Source: Diaporthe sp. PMI_573
Taxonomy: Eukaryota; Ascomycota; Sordariomycetes; Diaporthales; Diaporthaceae
Assembly: GCA_021399435.1 (NCBI GenBank)
Contig: JAJTUP010000004.1
Span: 62,001-126,000 of the forward strand
Length of the DNA: 64,000 nt
Direction: 5' to 3'
Position numbers and translations under genes: made by a program. The notes under the pieces are model-generated. The model did no database searches, was not told the origin of the DNA, and was given only the letters and a program-made list of their open reading frames with translations. Within the stretch, counting starts at the first letter, position 1, and every line of letters begins with the position of its first letter. This document shows, piece by piece, positions 21,675 to 32,129 of this stretch.

Positions 21675-22910
21675 ATGGCAATACAATCCGAGCTTCGAGA
21701 TCACCACGACCCTACGACTGCCCCGAAGACGTCCTCATCGGGGCACTCACGCACGCCTTCACCGGAGGGGGCGTCAGCCCCGTTCTTTTCGGCGCCCTCG
21801 TCTCCTTTGCCTTCGTCTGGACCGCAGAGACGCCATGTATTCGCGTCGCCAGAGCAACCACCAGACCTGACGCGTGGTGGCCCCAAGAGACGAAGAGCCC
21901 TCCACGATGTTGATGGCCCTCACACCGGATCCCTGGGCAGCAAGAAGCGCCGACTGCGCCGCCATCTCATCACGTCAAGGCTGTCGCGGCCGTACTCGTC
22001 GCCGGCTACCCACATCTTGAACCGGGAGGCGGCAGCCGGGGCCAAGCGCTTCCTGAAGATGGCGGCGGCGGCGGCGGCCAAGAAGCTCACGACCGTCGTC
22101 GTGCCGACGCCGCCCCTTGCTGACTGGGGCTCGGGTCGTGCGGTGGCAGCCGCCCAGGTCGCAAGCGTCGTCCCTGCGAACAGCATCCACCACCTTGCAC
22201 CAGCAGAGATGATACGACGGGCGGCCATCATGAACAGTTTCAGGATCCGAGTGTGCGACGAGGCCCGGGAACGAGGGGACAGGACTGATCTCCAGATGGC
22301 GGCCGGTGCTGCGCTCCTGAGGGCGGGGCCCGGTCTGCATGGGGTCGGGTTCGTGACGACACCAGAGGCGGCGGGGGCGCCCACGTCTCTCAGCCAGTCA
22401 GCACAGGACACAACCAGACATGCCGGCCCCGCACCATACAGTGCGGCCGTGGCGTCCTCCCCGAGTGGTGCGCATTTATCTTTCATCGCCGGCCCCTCGA
22501 AATTCTCCTCGCCGGTACAAGCCACCGGGGCGGCTGTCCGCTGGTCGCCGCCAAACAGCCCCAACAAGCATTCAGGGCCCCATGGTGCTGGACGGACATC
22601 GCCGGGGTTGAGGCCTCTGAGGTCGCCGGAGCTTTCTGCTCAGGGCAGCCGGGCCGATTTTGACGGGCTGGACGACGACGAGCTCAGCTTCCCGGCGACG
22701 GACTACTCGGATGACTTCCTGGAGAATGAGTCTGACGAGGTGTACAGTGACTTCGGCGCCATGTTCGGAGGGAGCTGTGACGAGGTGGGTGAGAGCAAAG
22801 GCACGGGCGAGATTCAGGGGCCTGCTGGCGAGGGGGACAGAGAGCACGGAGTCGAGCACTTTGAGGATTACATGGACGACTTGGACGGGATCCCATGGGG
22901 TGCGAGGTGA
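21675..22910 (+). CDS. Conserved fungal hypothetical protein with an arginine-rich core
   Basis: The frame runs 508 codons from an ATG at 21384, but the ATG at 21675 (MAIQSELRDHHDP) is the likelier start and gives 411 aa. The first part is Pro/Ser-rich and disordered. A conserved-looking basic core at about residues 85-130 (KKRRLRRHLITSRLSRPYSS, then HILNREAAAGAKRFLKMAA) is followed by an alanine-rich helix and a second segment, AEMIRRAAIMNSFRIRVCDE. From memory this core recurs in hypothetical proteins of many filamentous ascomycetes, with no assigned function. The C-terminus is acidic (DDDELSFPATDYSDDFLENE). The mixture of basic nuclear-signal-like core and acidic tail suggests a nuclear protein. 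No introns are needed. Confidence 0.7.
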   Translation: MAIQSELRDHHDPTTAPKTSSSGHSRTPSPEGASAPFFSAPSSPLPSSGPQRRHVFASPEQPPDLTRGGPKRRRALHDVDGPHTGSLGSKKRRLRRHLITSRLSRPYSSPATHILNREAAAGAKRFLKMAAAAAAKKLTTVVVPTPPLADWGSGRAVAAAQVASVVPANSIHHLAPAEMIRRAAIMNSFRIRVCDEARERGDRTDLQMAAGAALLRAGPGLHGVGFVTTPEAAGAPTSLSQSAQDTTRHAGPAPYSAAVASSPSGAHLSFIAGPSKFSSPVQATGAAVRWSPPNSPNKHSGPHGAGRTSPGLRPLRSPELSAQGSRADFDGLDDDELSFPATDYSDDFLENESDEVYSDFGAMFGGSCDEVGESKGTGEIQGPAGEGDREHGVEHFEDYMDDLDGIPWGAR

Positions 22911-23454
22911 GACGAGTTCCTGTGGCGATCTGGTTGTAGTTCAAGTTGTAAGCATCATTTCGTGTCCAGCAAAAGCGGGTTCCAAAAAGGAAGAGAATAA
23001 AAACAAAAGGCAAGCGTCTACTAGGCATCAGAACCAAGACCAAGACCAAGACCAAGACCAAGACCAAGATCAAGATCAAGATCAAGGTGATGTGACTTGG
23101 TGGCATGCGAGTGCCCGAGTATCATGGTCTGCTGTTGTGTTGTGAATCCGAGTTGAAAAGACGTGGCCCAGATGATACCTTCCAAGGTTGGGATGAAGGA
23201 TGGAAGTACATGTTCGAGTACCTGCCTCCACCTTCCTTCCATCTTGACTTCATCCCCCTTCCCCCCCTCCCCCCCTTGCCCTTTCCCACCCTGGGTCCAG
23301 AAAGTTACCTGGTTCAGCCAGACCTTTCACGTTGGAACCTCGACCAGCCTCCCAACACACTCACTCCACTTCCACTCGTGCTCGCTCGCCCAACGACAAT
23401 ACCGCCTTTGACCCCACCGATGAGCCATCCAGAAACAACCAACAGGGCACAGAC
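22911..23454. other. Short spacer with hexamer repeat
   Basis: Between the two rightward hypothetical genes. It contains the CAAGAC/CAAGAT tandem array listed separately and a pyrimidine-rich stretch at about 23220-23290 that probably belongs to the downstream promoter. Confidence 0.45.
23035..23087 (+). repeat. CAAGAC/CAAGAT hexamer tandem repeat
   Basis: Five copies of CAAGAC are followed directly by three of CAAGAT and a partial unit. The array lies about 120 bases after the stop codon of the 411-aa hypothetical gene and so probably within its 3' UTR. Confidence 0.9.
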
Positions 23455-24322
23455 ATGGGAGACGTTAAGGCCAACGGCGAGATGAAGTCTTTTGTCCGCA
23501 ACGTCTTCTACAAGCAGTGCGACGAGCCAGGACAGCCACAGCACCAGGCATCAGCCAAGCAGAACCGACAGACCCGACACACTGACGACATGGATGGGGA
23601 TCTAGACGCAGACAGCGACAGTGATGGCGACCCCTACCATCTCGATGTGGACGCCATCCTCCCAGGGCTGATTAAGCTCACTCTTGCCCAGCACCGCATG
23701 ATCCTCTCCATGCGCGACCTCGCCAAGGAGGCCGACCTACAGCTCCGCATCACCAACGCCCGTCTCGACCTTGTCGAGGAGGAACTGAACCTCATGCAAA
23801 GCAGTGTGGCCGAGCAGGACATCCCCAGCCTGTTCTCCGGGGTCTGCACGCGCGATAGAGCCGACAACTACATCCCCAAGTTTGACCTGGCCGATATTGG
23901 TGCCACGCTTGCGGCTGGGCCCGGCCCTTGGACCGACTCCGGTCACACCAGACACCGCGTCCGCGACGGGAGCCCCGGCCCAAGGTCTTGCAGACAGCGC
24001 CGCCGCAGCCCGCGACCCGACCGGTACGTGTCAGCCCCGACTTGGTTGGATAGATGCCCCATCCCGACGAAAGAGCTGATGACAATACAGTGAGGAGCAT
24101 GTCAAGCGCACCAGAATATCGTACGACGGCCTCGGCGGCCAAGATCCCAAAATGTCCCCATCGACGTCCATCTTGTCAACACCCGGCCCGAATTCCAAGA
24201 CCACCATGCCCGATGAGACTTCAGACTCGGAGCTCTTCGGTCTTGACCTCCAAACAGTGCCTCAACCTTCCTTGTTCGGCAAGCTGTGCGGTAAGATGGC
24301 GAGGCTGCTGCTTGGATCGTGA
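23455..24322 (+). CDS. Hypothetical protein, 266 aa, with a central helical segment
   Basis: Two exons (23455-24023 and 24091-24322, intron of 67 bases with GTACGT donor and ACAG acceptor) join in frame to 266 aa. The start ATG at 23455 (MGDVKANGEMKSFVRNVFYK) was chosen because upstream codons in this frame are Thr/Pro-rich and read like leader; an ATG-free upstream extension cannot be excluded. Residues of about 60-125 are acidic then helical (HRMILSMRDLAKEADLQLRI, LDLVEEELNLMQSSV), compatible with a coiled coil. The tail is Ser/Pro-rich and finishes FGKLCGKMARLLLGS. I do not recognise the family. The neat splice to a long second-exon frame supports a real gene. Confidence 0.6.
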
Positions 24323-25956
24323 GGATGCCGTGGTGGGAAACCCACCGAAAGCTTGGTAGAGAGAGCTAAAACAAAGGAATAAACTCGATGAACTTGGAGA
24401 AGTGGAATGGTTGGAACCGATCGTCGAAGGACAAGTTAGACGCAGAGCCGCACTCGGAGACCCAAGCACGGAAGTACAAGGATGGGGACCCTCGTTTGTG
24501 ACTCAGCCAAGTCGGCCCCGGGTTGGCCGCACCAGTGACAGTAAGGAGTACGACGACGGTGAAACTAATGTGATTTGCTGGTCTGTCATTTGGGGCTCTG
24601 ACGGGTCGATCGCCTAGATAATGCCGGAGAAGAAATTAGGCAGTCTGTGATGGAGGACTAGGCACACAATGGACAGAGGGGGGACCAATTACGGAGACAT
24701 GTGGCGATACTTGGCTTCGGATGTGGCCTGGTAACGTTTAGATGTCATCCGGCCAATCCTTCAGAACGTGTCCCCGCAGGGATGTCTGTTTGTCCCCCAA
24801 CCCTTCGCCTAGGCGTTGCTTCTTGGTGCTCTTCTCGGTCAAGTGTCCACTGGATATCACTACGACGTGTCTTGAGCCACTGGAGGTATGTCAGCCCCGT
24901 TGTAGGATTCATATCTGAGGGCTAAGACAGGGACGCAAGTAGTTGTCTCGAAGCCCCTATCGCTTCACGAAATTTCCATTTCTTATCCTGTCTGCCTGAA
25001 AAATTATAGAAGGACATGTGAGGGCTATGAAAGGTAAAGGCTATTACTGAATGTGTCATCGACGACCTGCAGCCTCCGGGCAGAGACTCCGTCTGATGAC
25101 TTCCAGTTCAATTTTCATGCTTCTGGGCCACAGCCAGTGGACTATAGTACAAAGCCCACAGTTCCTACGAAATGTCTCTCTCTATGTGAAATCCATTCAC
25201 AATACAATGATCAAGAAACACGCAGTAAAGTTGTCTCTCTGTCATGTCTTCCAGATGTCACCTGGCACATTACATCTACATCTTGATCTACCAGCCCACG
25301 GGACTCAATGGAGGTCCAGATGGGAAGGCTGTCCAGATAATTGGAAATCAATTCTTAGAGTATAGCTTAATTTCCCTCCTTCACAACATTCACTACGAGC
25401 TTTGCTCAGGTGTCTGCTCCGCGGCCACATCATCTATAGTGCTCACTACCCAACCTCGTGTGGGATAACCTCACAAGTGGACTTAGTAGACATCATTCCT
25501 GGGACAAGACTCATCGAGAATGCATATTCAGCCAATCCCAGCTATCAAACATAATTGCACGATACGGTTTGAGGCAGAGCTGACATATTCAGAGAAGAGC
25601 TCCCGACGAGTCAACAGTCACGTGGATTTCCTGACATCGATCGGTCGTGTATGGCGCCCCCCCAGCTTAACACTAACAGAGGCTCTAACCCTAACCCGCC
25701 ACCAAGGTGCAGCAAGCGAAGCTGGCTCTGATTTGCCTGGCCGATGATTTGACAGCTGCCGGTGCTGGGTGCAGACTGGGGCCCGCCCATCAATCAGGCC
25801 ATCCGTTGCCGAAATCCCTCTCCTCCGAGCCTCGATGAGACGTCGACAAAACCATTACCACCACCACCGCCACCACCTCCACAAGCTCGACGAGGCCCTC
25901 TCCACCCCACCCACCCCGACCTCCCTGCCGATTGACCGACCGACCGCCCGTCCGTC
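24323..25956. other. 1.6-kb spacer, relatively AT-rich in its middle
   Basis: No coding frame is convincing. The stretch at about 24950-25600 is noticeably richer in A and T than its surroundings but shows no terminal repeats or transposase-like frame. The right end is the promoter of the cytochrome oxidase gene and carries a telomere-like telobox at 25686-25697. Confidence 0.4.
25686..25697 (+). promoter_or_regulatory. Telobox-like TAACCCTAACCC in the COX4 promoter
   Basis: TAACCCTAACCC equals two copies of the fungal telomere repeat unit, 260 bases upstream of the cytochrome oxidase start codon. Telobox sequences occur in some promoters of ribosomal and mitochondrial genes and can bind Myb-type telobox factors. 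A function here is inference. Confidence 0.4.
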
Positions 25957-26952
25957 ATGTTTCTGCAACGCTCTGCCGCAGTCGTCGCTCGACGAGCCGC
26001 CGTCGCACCCGCCCTGCGACGCACCATTGCGACCTCAATGATCCGCCGTGAGTCCCGCCCGCCCTGCTGCGATTGCGAGGCCAGAGCTCCGCAATTGGCA
26101 CCTGCGTCATCGCGCCCAGCTCGCTGGCTGGCGGCAGCGTGCTTTGGCCTTCGCATCGCCTTGCTCTACCCTGCATTCGGGCGGCCAGCACCACCCGTGA
26201 TACGATGGCTGACATGACATGATCCCATCTGCAGAAAACGCCGCCAACAACACTCCTGCCAAGTCCGAGAAGCCCACGCATTTACTGTCCGGTACGCTGC
26301 CACAACCCCTCCCCCCTACCGCCTACCTGTCATACGCAGCTATTACCTCCCAATTGGCTTGGCCGCGGCTCGCGGGCCGTCGTGTTGGGACATTGGGGCG
26401 GCTGGGGAGCAATCACGGGCAGCCAAAGCTGATTGAAGTGCAACCATAGGCGTCAAGACCATCGACGACCTTGTCGGGCCCGGTGCCCAGCCCGGCACCG
26501 TCCCCACTGACCTCGAGCAGTCCACTGGTATCGAGCGTCTGGAGATTCTGGGCAAGATGGAGGGTGTTGACATCTTCGACATGAGGCCCCTGGATGCCTC
26601 GCGGAAAGGAACCCTGAAGGAGCCCATCATGGTCCGCTCCGCTGGCGAGGAGCAGTTTGCCGGCTGCACCGGCTACCCTGTCGACTCTCACGGAGTCATC
26701 TGGCTGACTGTGCGTTTATTCTCACCACCAACATCCCTCGTACCCCTGCAGCCGAGGACGAACGAGTGCTAACGCGCAACTTCCACCATCTAGATCACCC
26801 GCGACCGCCCCATTGAGCGCTGCCCCGAGTGCGGCAACGTCTACAAGATGGAGTACGTCGGCGCCCAGGACGACCACGGCCACGGCCACGACCACCACGG
26901 CTACGAGGAGCCCAAGAACTTCTCCGACTTCGTCAAGCCCGACTACTACTAG
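25957..26952 (+). CDS. cox4: Cytochrome c oxidase subunit IV (yeast Cox4 / mammalian COX5B type), mitochondrial
   Basis: Four exons (25957-26047, 26235-26291, 26450-26709, 26794-26952) give 188 aa. The N-terminus MFLQRSAAVVARRAAVAPAL is a typical arginine-rich mitochondrial presequence. The mature protein keeps the structural zinc site: Cys122 in FAGCTGYPVDSHG, His130, Cys146 and Cys149 in ERCPECGNVYKMEY. The introns of 187, 158 and 84 bases have normal junctions; the last one interrupts the zinc domain. Subunit IV is a nuclear-encoded peripheral subunit on the matrix side of complex IV, needed for its assembly. The C-terminus has a short His-rich tail (DDHGHGHDHHGYEE) seen in filamentous fungi before KNFSDFVKPDYY. 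Confidence 0.96.
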
Positions 26953-27540
26953 GCGGGGCCTGGCCTGGCCTGAGCCGATCTGGTGGTGCTGCCGTTGGTC
27001 CGATGGACGGCAGACGACGCACACCATTTCAAGAGACGAGATGCACTAGAGGAAGGAGGCGAGCGATCCAGGAGATATTCAGCAGGCCGCAAAGGTTGGG
27101 TGAAGGGCCTTGTAGAATATTTAGTATTTGCGGGAGGTGTATAGAAGTCATTTTCAATGCCTATGGCAATAGCCGCACATGTGGTCCCCCCCCCCGCCTC
27201 AGTCCGTTGAACTATTTGGGTCTGGGTCTCACGCCCGGACGAGGGGCTCTTGAGTTATCTAGACGGGCCTCGAGTGACCCCGGGAGGCTGTTGGCCATGT
27301 TCAACGCAGTGCGGGTATGCTCCTCTCGAGACCCGGCGTCGAGGCGGGGTGGGCCGGTGAAATGGGGTCGGCGGGCGATAGGCAGTGCTCGGAGCTCAGA
27401 AGCTGCTCGGGCCTGCCTTGCACGGTCCCGCGAGCCTGGTGCCCCCCGGCCAGGCCTTGGCTGGCTTGATGCGAAGTGACGTGACGTGACGTGACGTGAC
27501 GTGAAGCTCAGTGACGTGTCGCTGGCGGCAGGGGCTGCCC
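26953..27540. other. Convergent 3' spacer with GTGAC repeat
   Basis: This 590-base region lies between the 3' ends of the COX4-type gene and the DUF4604 gene. It contains CCTGGCCTGGCCTG just after the COX4 stop and the GTGAC array near the DUF4604 stop. No coding frame is convincing. Confidence 0.5.
27476..27500 (+). repeat. GTGAC pentamer tandem repeat
   Basis: Five perfect copies of GTGAC create overlapping TGACGTGA words, which resemble CRE/bZIP half sites. A degenerate copy and one more TGACGTG follow by 27517. The array sits about 40 bases past the DUF4604 stop codon. Confidence 0.9.
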
Positions 27541-28080
27541 TCAGTCTCCGTCGTCGTCACCGAAGCTCAGCTTGATTTTCTTTGCCTTCTTCTTTGCCTT
27601 GGCCGGGCCCTTGGTCTTGTCTTCTGTGGCGGCCCTGTCCTGCTTCTGGAGACCGAGGCTGTCCTTCTCCTGCTTCCCGCCCTCGGCATCAGCACCAACC
27701 ACCTTGCCGAGCTTCCTCTTCTTGGAGCCCCCGATCATGGCGACCTTGTCCTCCGGCCTGTCAGCGACGCCGTCCTTGCTCCCGCCCGTCTCCGTGCTGT
27801 CCTCGTTCCCGCCCGCACCCGGCCCATCCTCCTGGTTGGCGGTGACGGTACCGTCGGCGGCGACCTCGACACCGGCGAGGACGTTACCGTCGTCGTCGAC
27901 GATGAGGGGCGCGTCCTCGGCGTCCTGGCTGGCGGAGCGCGGCTTGGCCTGGCGGCGGCGCGAGGCGAGGATGGGGTCGGGCGAGTCGCTGTCGGCGGCA
28001 TGTTGGCCCTTTAGCCGGGCAAGGAAGGGCGGCAGCGACTGATCATATTGCAGGTTCTTGCCGGTGATCTTGTTGGACAT
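27541..28080 (-). CDS. DUF4604 family protein
   Basis: A single-exon gene of 179 aa. The ATG at 28080 was chosen because MSNKITGKNLQYDQSLPPFL is the conserved start of the DUF4604 family; an in-frame ATG at 28119 would add 13 residues. The conserved N-terminus with LPPFLARLKGQ is followed by a long charged, probably disordered middle (ILASRRRQAKPRSASQDAED). The C-terminus is lysine-rich, AKKKAKKIKLSFGDDDGD, again typical of the family and a likely nuclear signal. The function of DUF4604 proteins is not established. It is divergent from the NACHT gene and convergent with the COX4-type gene. Confidence 0.92.
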   Translation of the reverse strand: MSNKITGKNLQYDQSLPPFLARLKGQHAADSDSPDPILASRRRQAKPRSASQDAEDAPLIVDDDGNVLAGVEVAADGTVTANQEDGPGAGGNEDSTETGGSKDGVADRPEDKVAMIGGSKKRKLGKVVGADAEGGKQEKDSLGLQKQDRAATEDKTKGPAKAKKKAKKIKLSFGDDDGD

Positions 28081-28648
28081 GGCTGGCGGCAGTGAAGCAC
28101 TCGGGCGGGAGATGATCAAGTCTCGCGTGTCAATCCAACCATGTCAGTTATATCTTGTCTAGGTACGTGGGTACTTAAGTGACCAGTATCTCGGAACGTT
28201 TGCTTGGATAGGGTTGGGGTTGTGACACGAGGGCTGGGGGGGGTGTGCCCAAGTGAGGCATCACTTCAGTCTGCCTTGTACCACCCACCCCTACGAATCC
28301 TGGTCCATATCCCCCTCAGTTCCGCCCAAGAGATGGTGTATCCAGATGCATATGCATACGCCAGGAGCCAATGACATGTTCCCGCTATCACCAGCTCCAG
28401 CATTTCAGGTCTCAAACGCAGAGCGGTGTGCTGAGCCCTTAATGATCGACTTTGATATCCTGATTGGTCACCAGTCCGTCCCCTCATGAGGCTCTGCACT
28501 TCCTGCCGACCGTACTTAAAGGCAGGGCTCCTCAGCAGCCTCGGGACCATGGTCTGAGCATGACCTGTAGCACTGCTCCAACGAGTAGTCGGCCAAAATT
28601 AAAGACATCCAGACTGTATCCAGCCCCTCCCGGACCCGACTGCCCACC
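28081..28648. promoter_or_regulatory. Divergent spacer between DUF4604 and NACHT genes
   Basis: The 568 bases between two divergent start codons should contain both promoters. The NACHT start codon has a good context (CCCACCATGT). TACTTAAAGG at about 28514 is a weak TATA-like candidate for the NACHT gene. Confidence 0.4.
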
Positions 28649-31600
28649 ATGTCAACTCCCCATGATTCCTCAGCCTTTCACGCGGCGCTAGAGCAATTCA
28701 AGGATGGGCTGGACCATGCGGAAAAGGAAGCCTTCAAGCTGGTTAACTTTGAGGACCTGCTCAAAGAAATCGACCATCTTCAGAAGCGACTGATCAAGCA
28801 GAGGCGCGGCAAGAATCTGGCACGCCTGAGACCCTTCCTCGAGGCCATGGCCCAGCTCGGCAAGGTTGTCGAGGTCTTTGCCAACAGCAGCGAGCTTGTT
28901 GCTTTCGTCTGGGTACGATCCCTTTCGGGTAGTCTGGTCATTCTCGCCGAGAATGTATACGTGTGACTGATTATTTGTAGGGGCCGATGAAGTTCTTATT
29001 ACAGGTGAGACGACAATGCCCTGGGTCCGACCTGTGTCACCAAAACCCCTCAGACTGATGAGATGGCATTGAATCTGGCTTAGATTTCAAGTTCGTGGGC
29101 GGACGCATTCCACGACCTTTGTGACATGTACGAAAAGATTGGCGAGAGTCTCCCGCAGCTGCTTCAGGCCGAACGCCTCTTCCTACAAGACACAGCGATG
29201 CGCAGAGTCCTCGCACTGGTTTATAAGGATATCCTAGAGTTCCACCGACTAGCCATGAAATACTTCAAGCAGCCGAGTATGTGGGAGCCCCTTTCCGGGT
29301 GCTGCTGGACGAGACTTTATCTCTGAGGCTGACGCCACGGGGCCAAACAGTGCTCAAACAGCTCTTTCAAGCCACCTGGAGGACATACAAGACCCGCTTC
29401 GATCCGTTGATAGCCAATATTCACGATCACGGGATGTTGGTCCAGAATCAAGCCACTCTCGCCCAGATAGAGGAATTTCGCAGAGATCGGCTGGCCAACT
29501 GCCAGCAGCACGAGGCCCACAGGCTTCGCGAGATGTACACCTGGTTGAGATCACCAGAACATGATCAGGCTAGCAACGCTGAAAACGACCAATACGAGTA
29601 TGCCAGGGTCCGCAAAGACTGCCCTGGCAGTGGAAGCTGGTTGTTGAGCAGGCAGGCGTTTACCGAGTGGATGGACCCAGCCTTCCCGGCCATTCCACCT
29701 CTGTTGTGGATCAACGGGGTGCCTGGGGCTGGTAGGTGTCCTGGCTGAGATGTCACAGTCTGTCTCCTCCTCCCTGTAATGTGTACTGACATGCCGTTCT
29801 CCAGGTAAAAGTGTCTTGACTTCCTTCATAGTCGAGCAAGTGAGACTCTTGTCTCCTCCGCCAACACTCTTGTTCTTTTACTGCAAAAACAGGGACAATA
29901 GCCGGAACGACTTTGTATCAGTCGCACGCAACTTTTTGTCGGAGCTCCTGAGGTGCCACCATGACGTCCTGTCTCCCTTCTTCTATGACAAGTTCTCCAA
30001 GAGTAGCGAGGCAGTCCTGAGCAAAGTACAAGACATTGAGGAGCTCCTGAGGGTGTCGTTGCTGAACTGTGCCAATGTATACATTGTGATCGACGGCATA
30101 GACGAGTGCGGGAGAGAAGAGCGCAAGGCAATTGCCTCATGGTTCCGAGATATTGTAGAAGACCTGAAGCCCCCACATTTGGACCGTGTCAGGTGTCTCT
30201 TCGTCAGCCAGGATGACGGTGTCGCTCGAAAAGATTTCGATGGGATCACGACTCTCAAGATCAAGCCCGCAGACGTTGAGGACGACATTGAGCAATACAG
30301 TCTGCATGAGGCAGGGCAGATCCAGTCAATGTTCCAGCTTTCGGACGACATGAGGGCCAGCATAGCTGCCAAGATGAGAAAGGCTGCCGGTGGTATGTGG
30401 GTTGTCAGCACCGTGTCTGTATACGTACTAACACCACTGGAATGGACTCATAGGGATGATCCTCGTCGTACAGTTGATGGCATTCAACCTTAAGCAACAG
30501 ACGACAGTGGAAGAGATCGAGGACGAGCTGCAAGATGAGAGACTACCCACGGAGCTTGGCGACGCGTGAGTGCAATCCTGGCTCCGTCATATTCACACGA
30601 GAGATCTAAGACTATATGCACAGATATGACCGAATCATGGCGAGGCTATTCGAAAGGGCCTCGAGCAGGGAGAGGGAGGCCTCAAGGGTTATTTTTCGTT
30701 GGCTGTGCTACGCGAAGCGGCCGCTGAGATGGCATGAGTTCCAGGCTGCCCAGGCCATCAACTTGGACGAACACTGTGTAGAGTGGGAGCGACGACGCTT
30801 CCGAAAAGGCCCCATGGATCTCTGTGGTTCGCTGGTGGCTTTATCAAGGGATGGATGGGTTGATTTTGTGCACTCGACGGCGAGATCGTAAGTCTCTCTC
30901 TCCCAGCCTCAAATCGTGCATGCCCGTGTGCCTGAGTCCCGGGACTGACGCCGCTTGGAAGCTATATCGCCACAAGCAATCACATCGATCTGTCATCAGC
31001 TGAATTGGCGCTGGCAAACCTGAGTGTGAACTACCTGAACATGCCAAGCTTTCGTCGCGACATTCGCACGTCTGACCTCGGAGCTTTGGTGCTTGGGGGC
31101 TGCTATGGCTTTATGGATTACGCGGTGGCTCATTGGGTGCGTCATGTCGAGGAGGCGGCATCCGGTGCCGATGAAGGGGACGCCATGGTCGAGGACTTGG
31201 CTGAATCGTTGACGGCCCTACTGGATATGCACTTTACGGCGCCAACGAAGCAGCTGCCCATCTCCCAAGGCAACAAGAGGAGGCTCAAGGTGTTCGAAAG
31301 CGTCACGCGCTTCCACGACCTCGAACAAGCGGTTGTGTGGGCTCGCAAGCAACTCACCTTTTTCGGCGAATCCAGAGAATCAGAACGGGCCCTCGACCTT
31401 GGTTTTGTGGTCAGCATCATACGCTCTGAGCTCGAACGAGCCATCGATGGCGCCAGGAATGGGCCAGACGGTGAGGCAGAAGCACTGGAGGCCATGTACG
31501 GGCCCAAACCGTTCAAGTGCAGCAGATTCAGCTGCCGCTACTTCTATGACGGCTTTGAAACGGCGGGACAAAGAAAGCAGCACCACGACAAACACCTGCT

Positions 31601-32129
31601 CCCGTTCCGCTGCACGGTGATTGGATGCCCAAGGTCTTCAACCGGCATGGCATCCAGCGGAGACCTGCAACGGCACATGAGAGATACACACATGGCCCCA
31701 GGAGAGAATGACTTTCCAAGTCTGGACGAGACCAGTGACCAGGAGGGCAGCACAGGGCCGGCTCAAGCAAGAAGGCAGGAGCACGAGGCCAGACCGAAAG
31801 CCAAGCAGCGCCAGGCAAGCGAGTGGCCATGTGGGGTGTGCTCCAAGGTGTTCCGGAAGAAGTTCAACCTGAAGTCTCACATGGCAACACACAGCGATAA
31901 ACGGGAGTTCTGCTGTGGCATTTGTAAGCGTGCGTTTGCCAGGGAAAGCGACCGAATCCGACACGAGACGACACACGAGGCACCAGGCTTTGTCTGCGGG
32001 GGCGAGCTGCTGGATGGGCAGACGTGGGGATGTGGGATGAAGTTTGTACGCGCCGACACGCTGCGAAACCACCATAGGACGGCGGCCGGCCAGGCTTGTT
32101 TGAGTGCGGCACCCAGGGACAACGTTTGA
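28649..32129 (+). CDS. NACHT-domain NLR-like (STAND) protein with C-terminal C2H2 zinc fingers
   Basis: Eight exons (28649-28912, 28981-29004, 29084-29276, 29351-29731, 29805-30392, 30454-30565, 30624-30887, 30962-32129) join in frame to 997 aa. Exon 2 has only 24 bases and encodes GPMKFLLQ. The N-terminal helical region (about 60-210; DMYEKIGESLPQLLQAERLF, MRRVLALVYKDILEFH) resembles the DUF7708-type domain found before fungal NACHT modules. The NTPase has Walker A GVPGAGKS at 283-290, Walker B VYIVIDGIDEC at 379-389, and CLFVSQDDG as the next strand. A winged-helix-like segment follows (RVIFRWLCYAKRPLRWHEFQ). The C-terminus carries four or five C2H2-type fingers from Cys795 to about 980, such as CGVCSKVFRKKFNLKSHMATH. 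Fungal NLRs of this class act in non-self recognition and programmed cell death; that role here is inference. The gene is intact. Confidence 0.9.

Noticed and set aside
24950..25600. AT-richer segment as a RIP-degraded transposon
   Set aside because: No terminal repeats, no transposase-like frame in any register, and only a modest composition shift.
27476..27500. CRISPR-like repeat
   Set aside because: A simple pentamer array without spacers in a eukaryotic genome.
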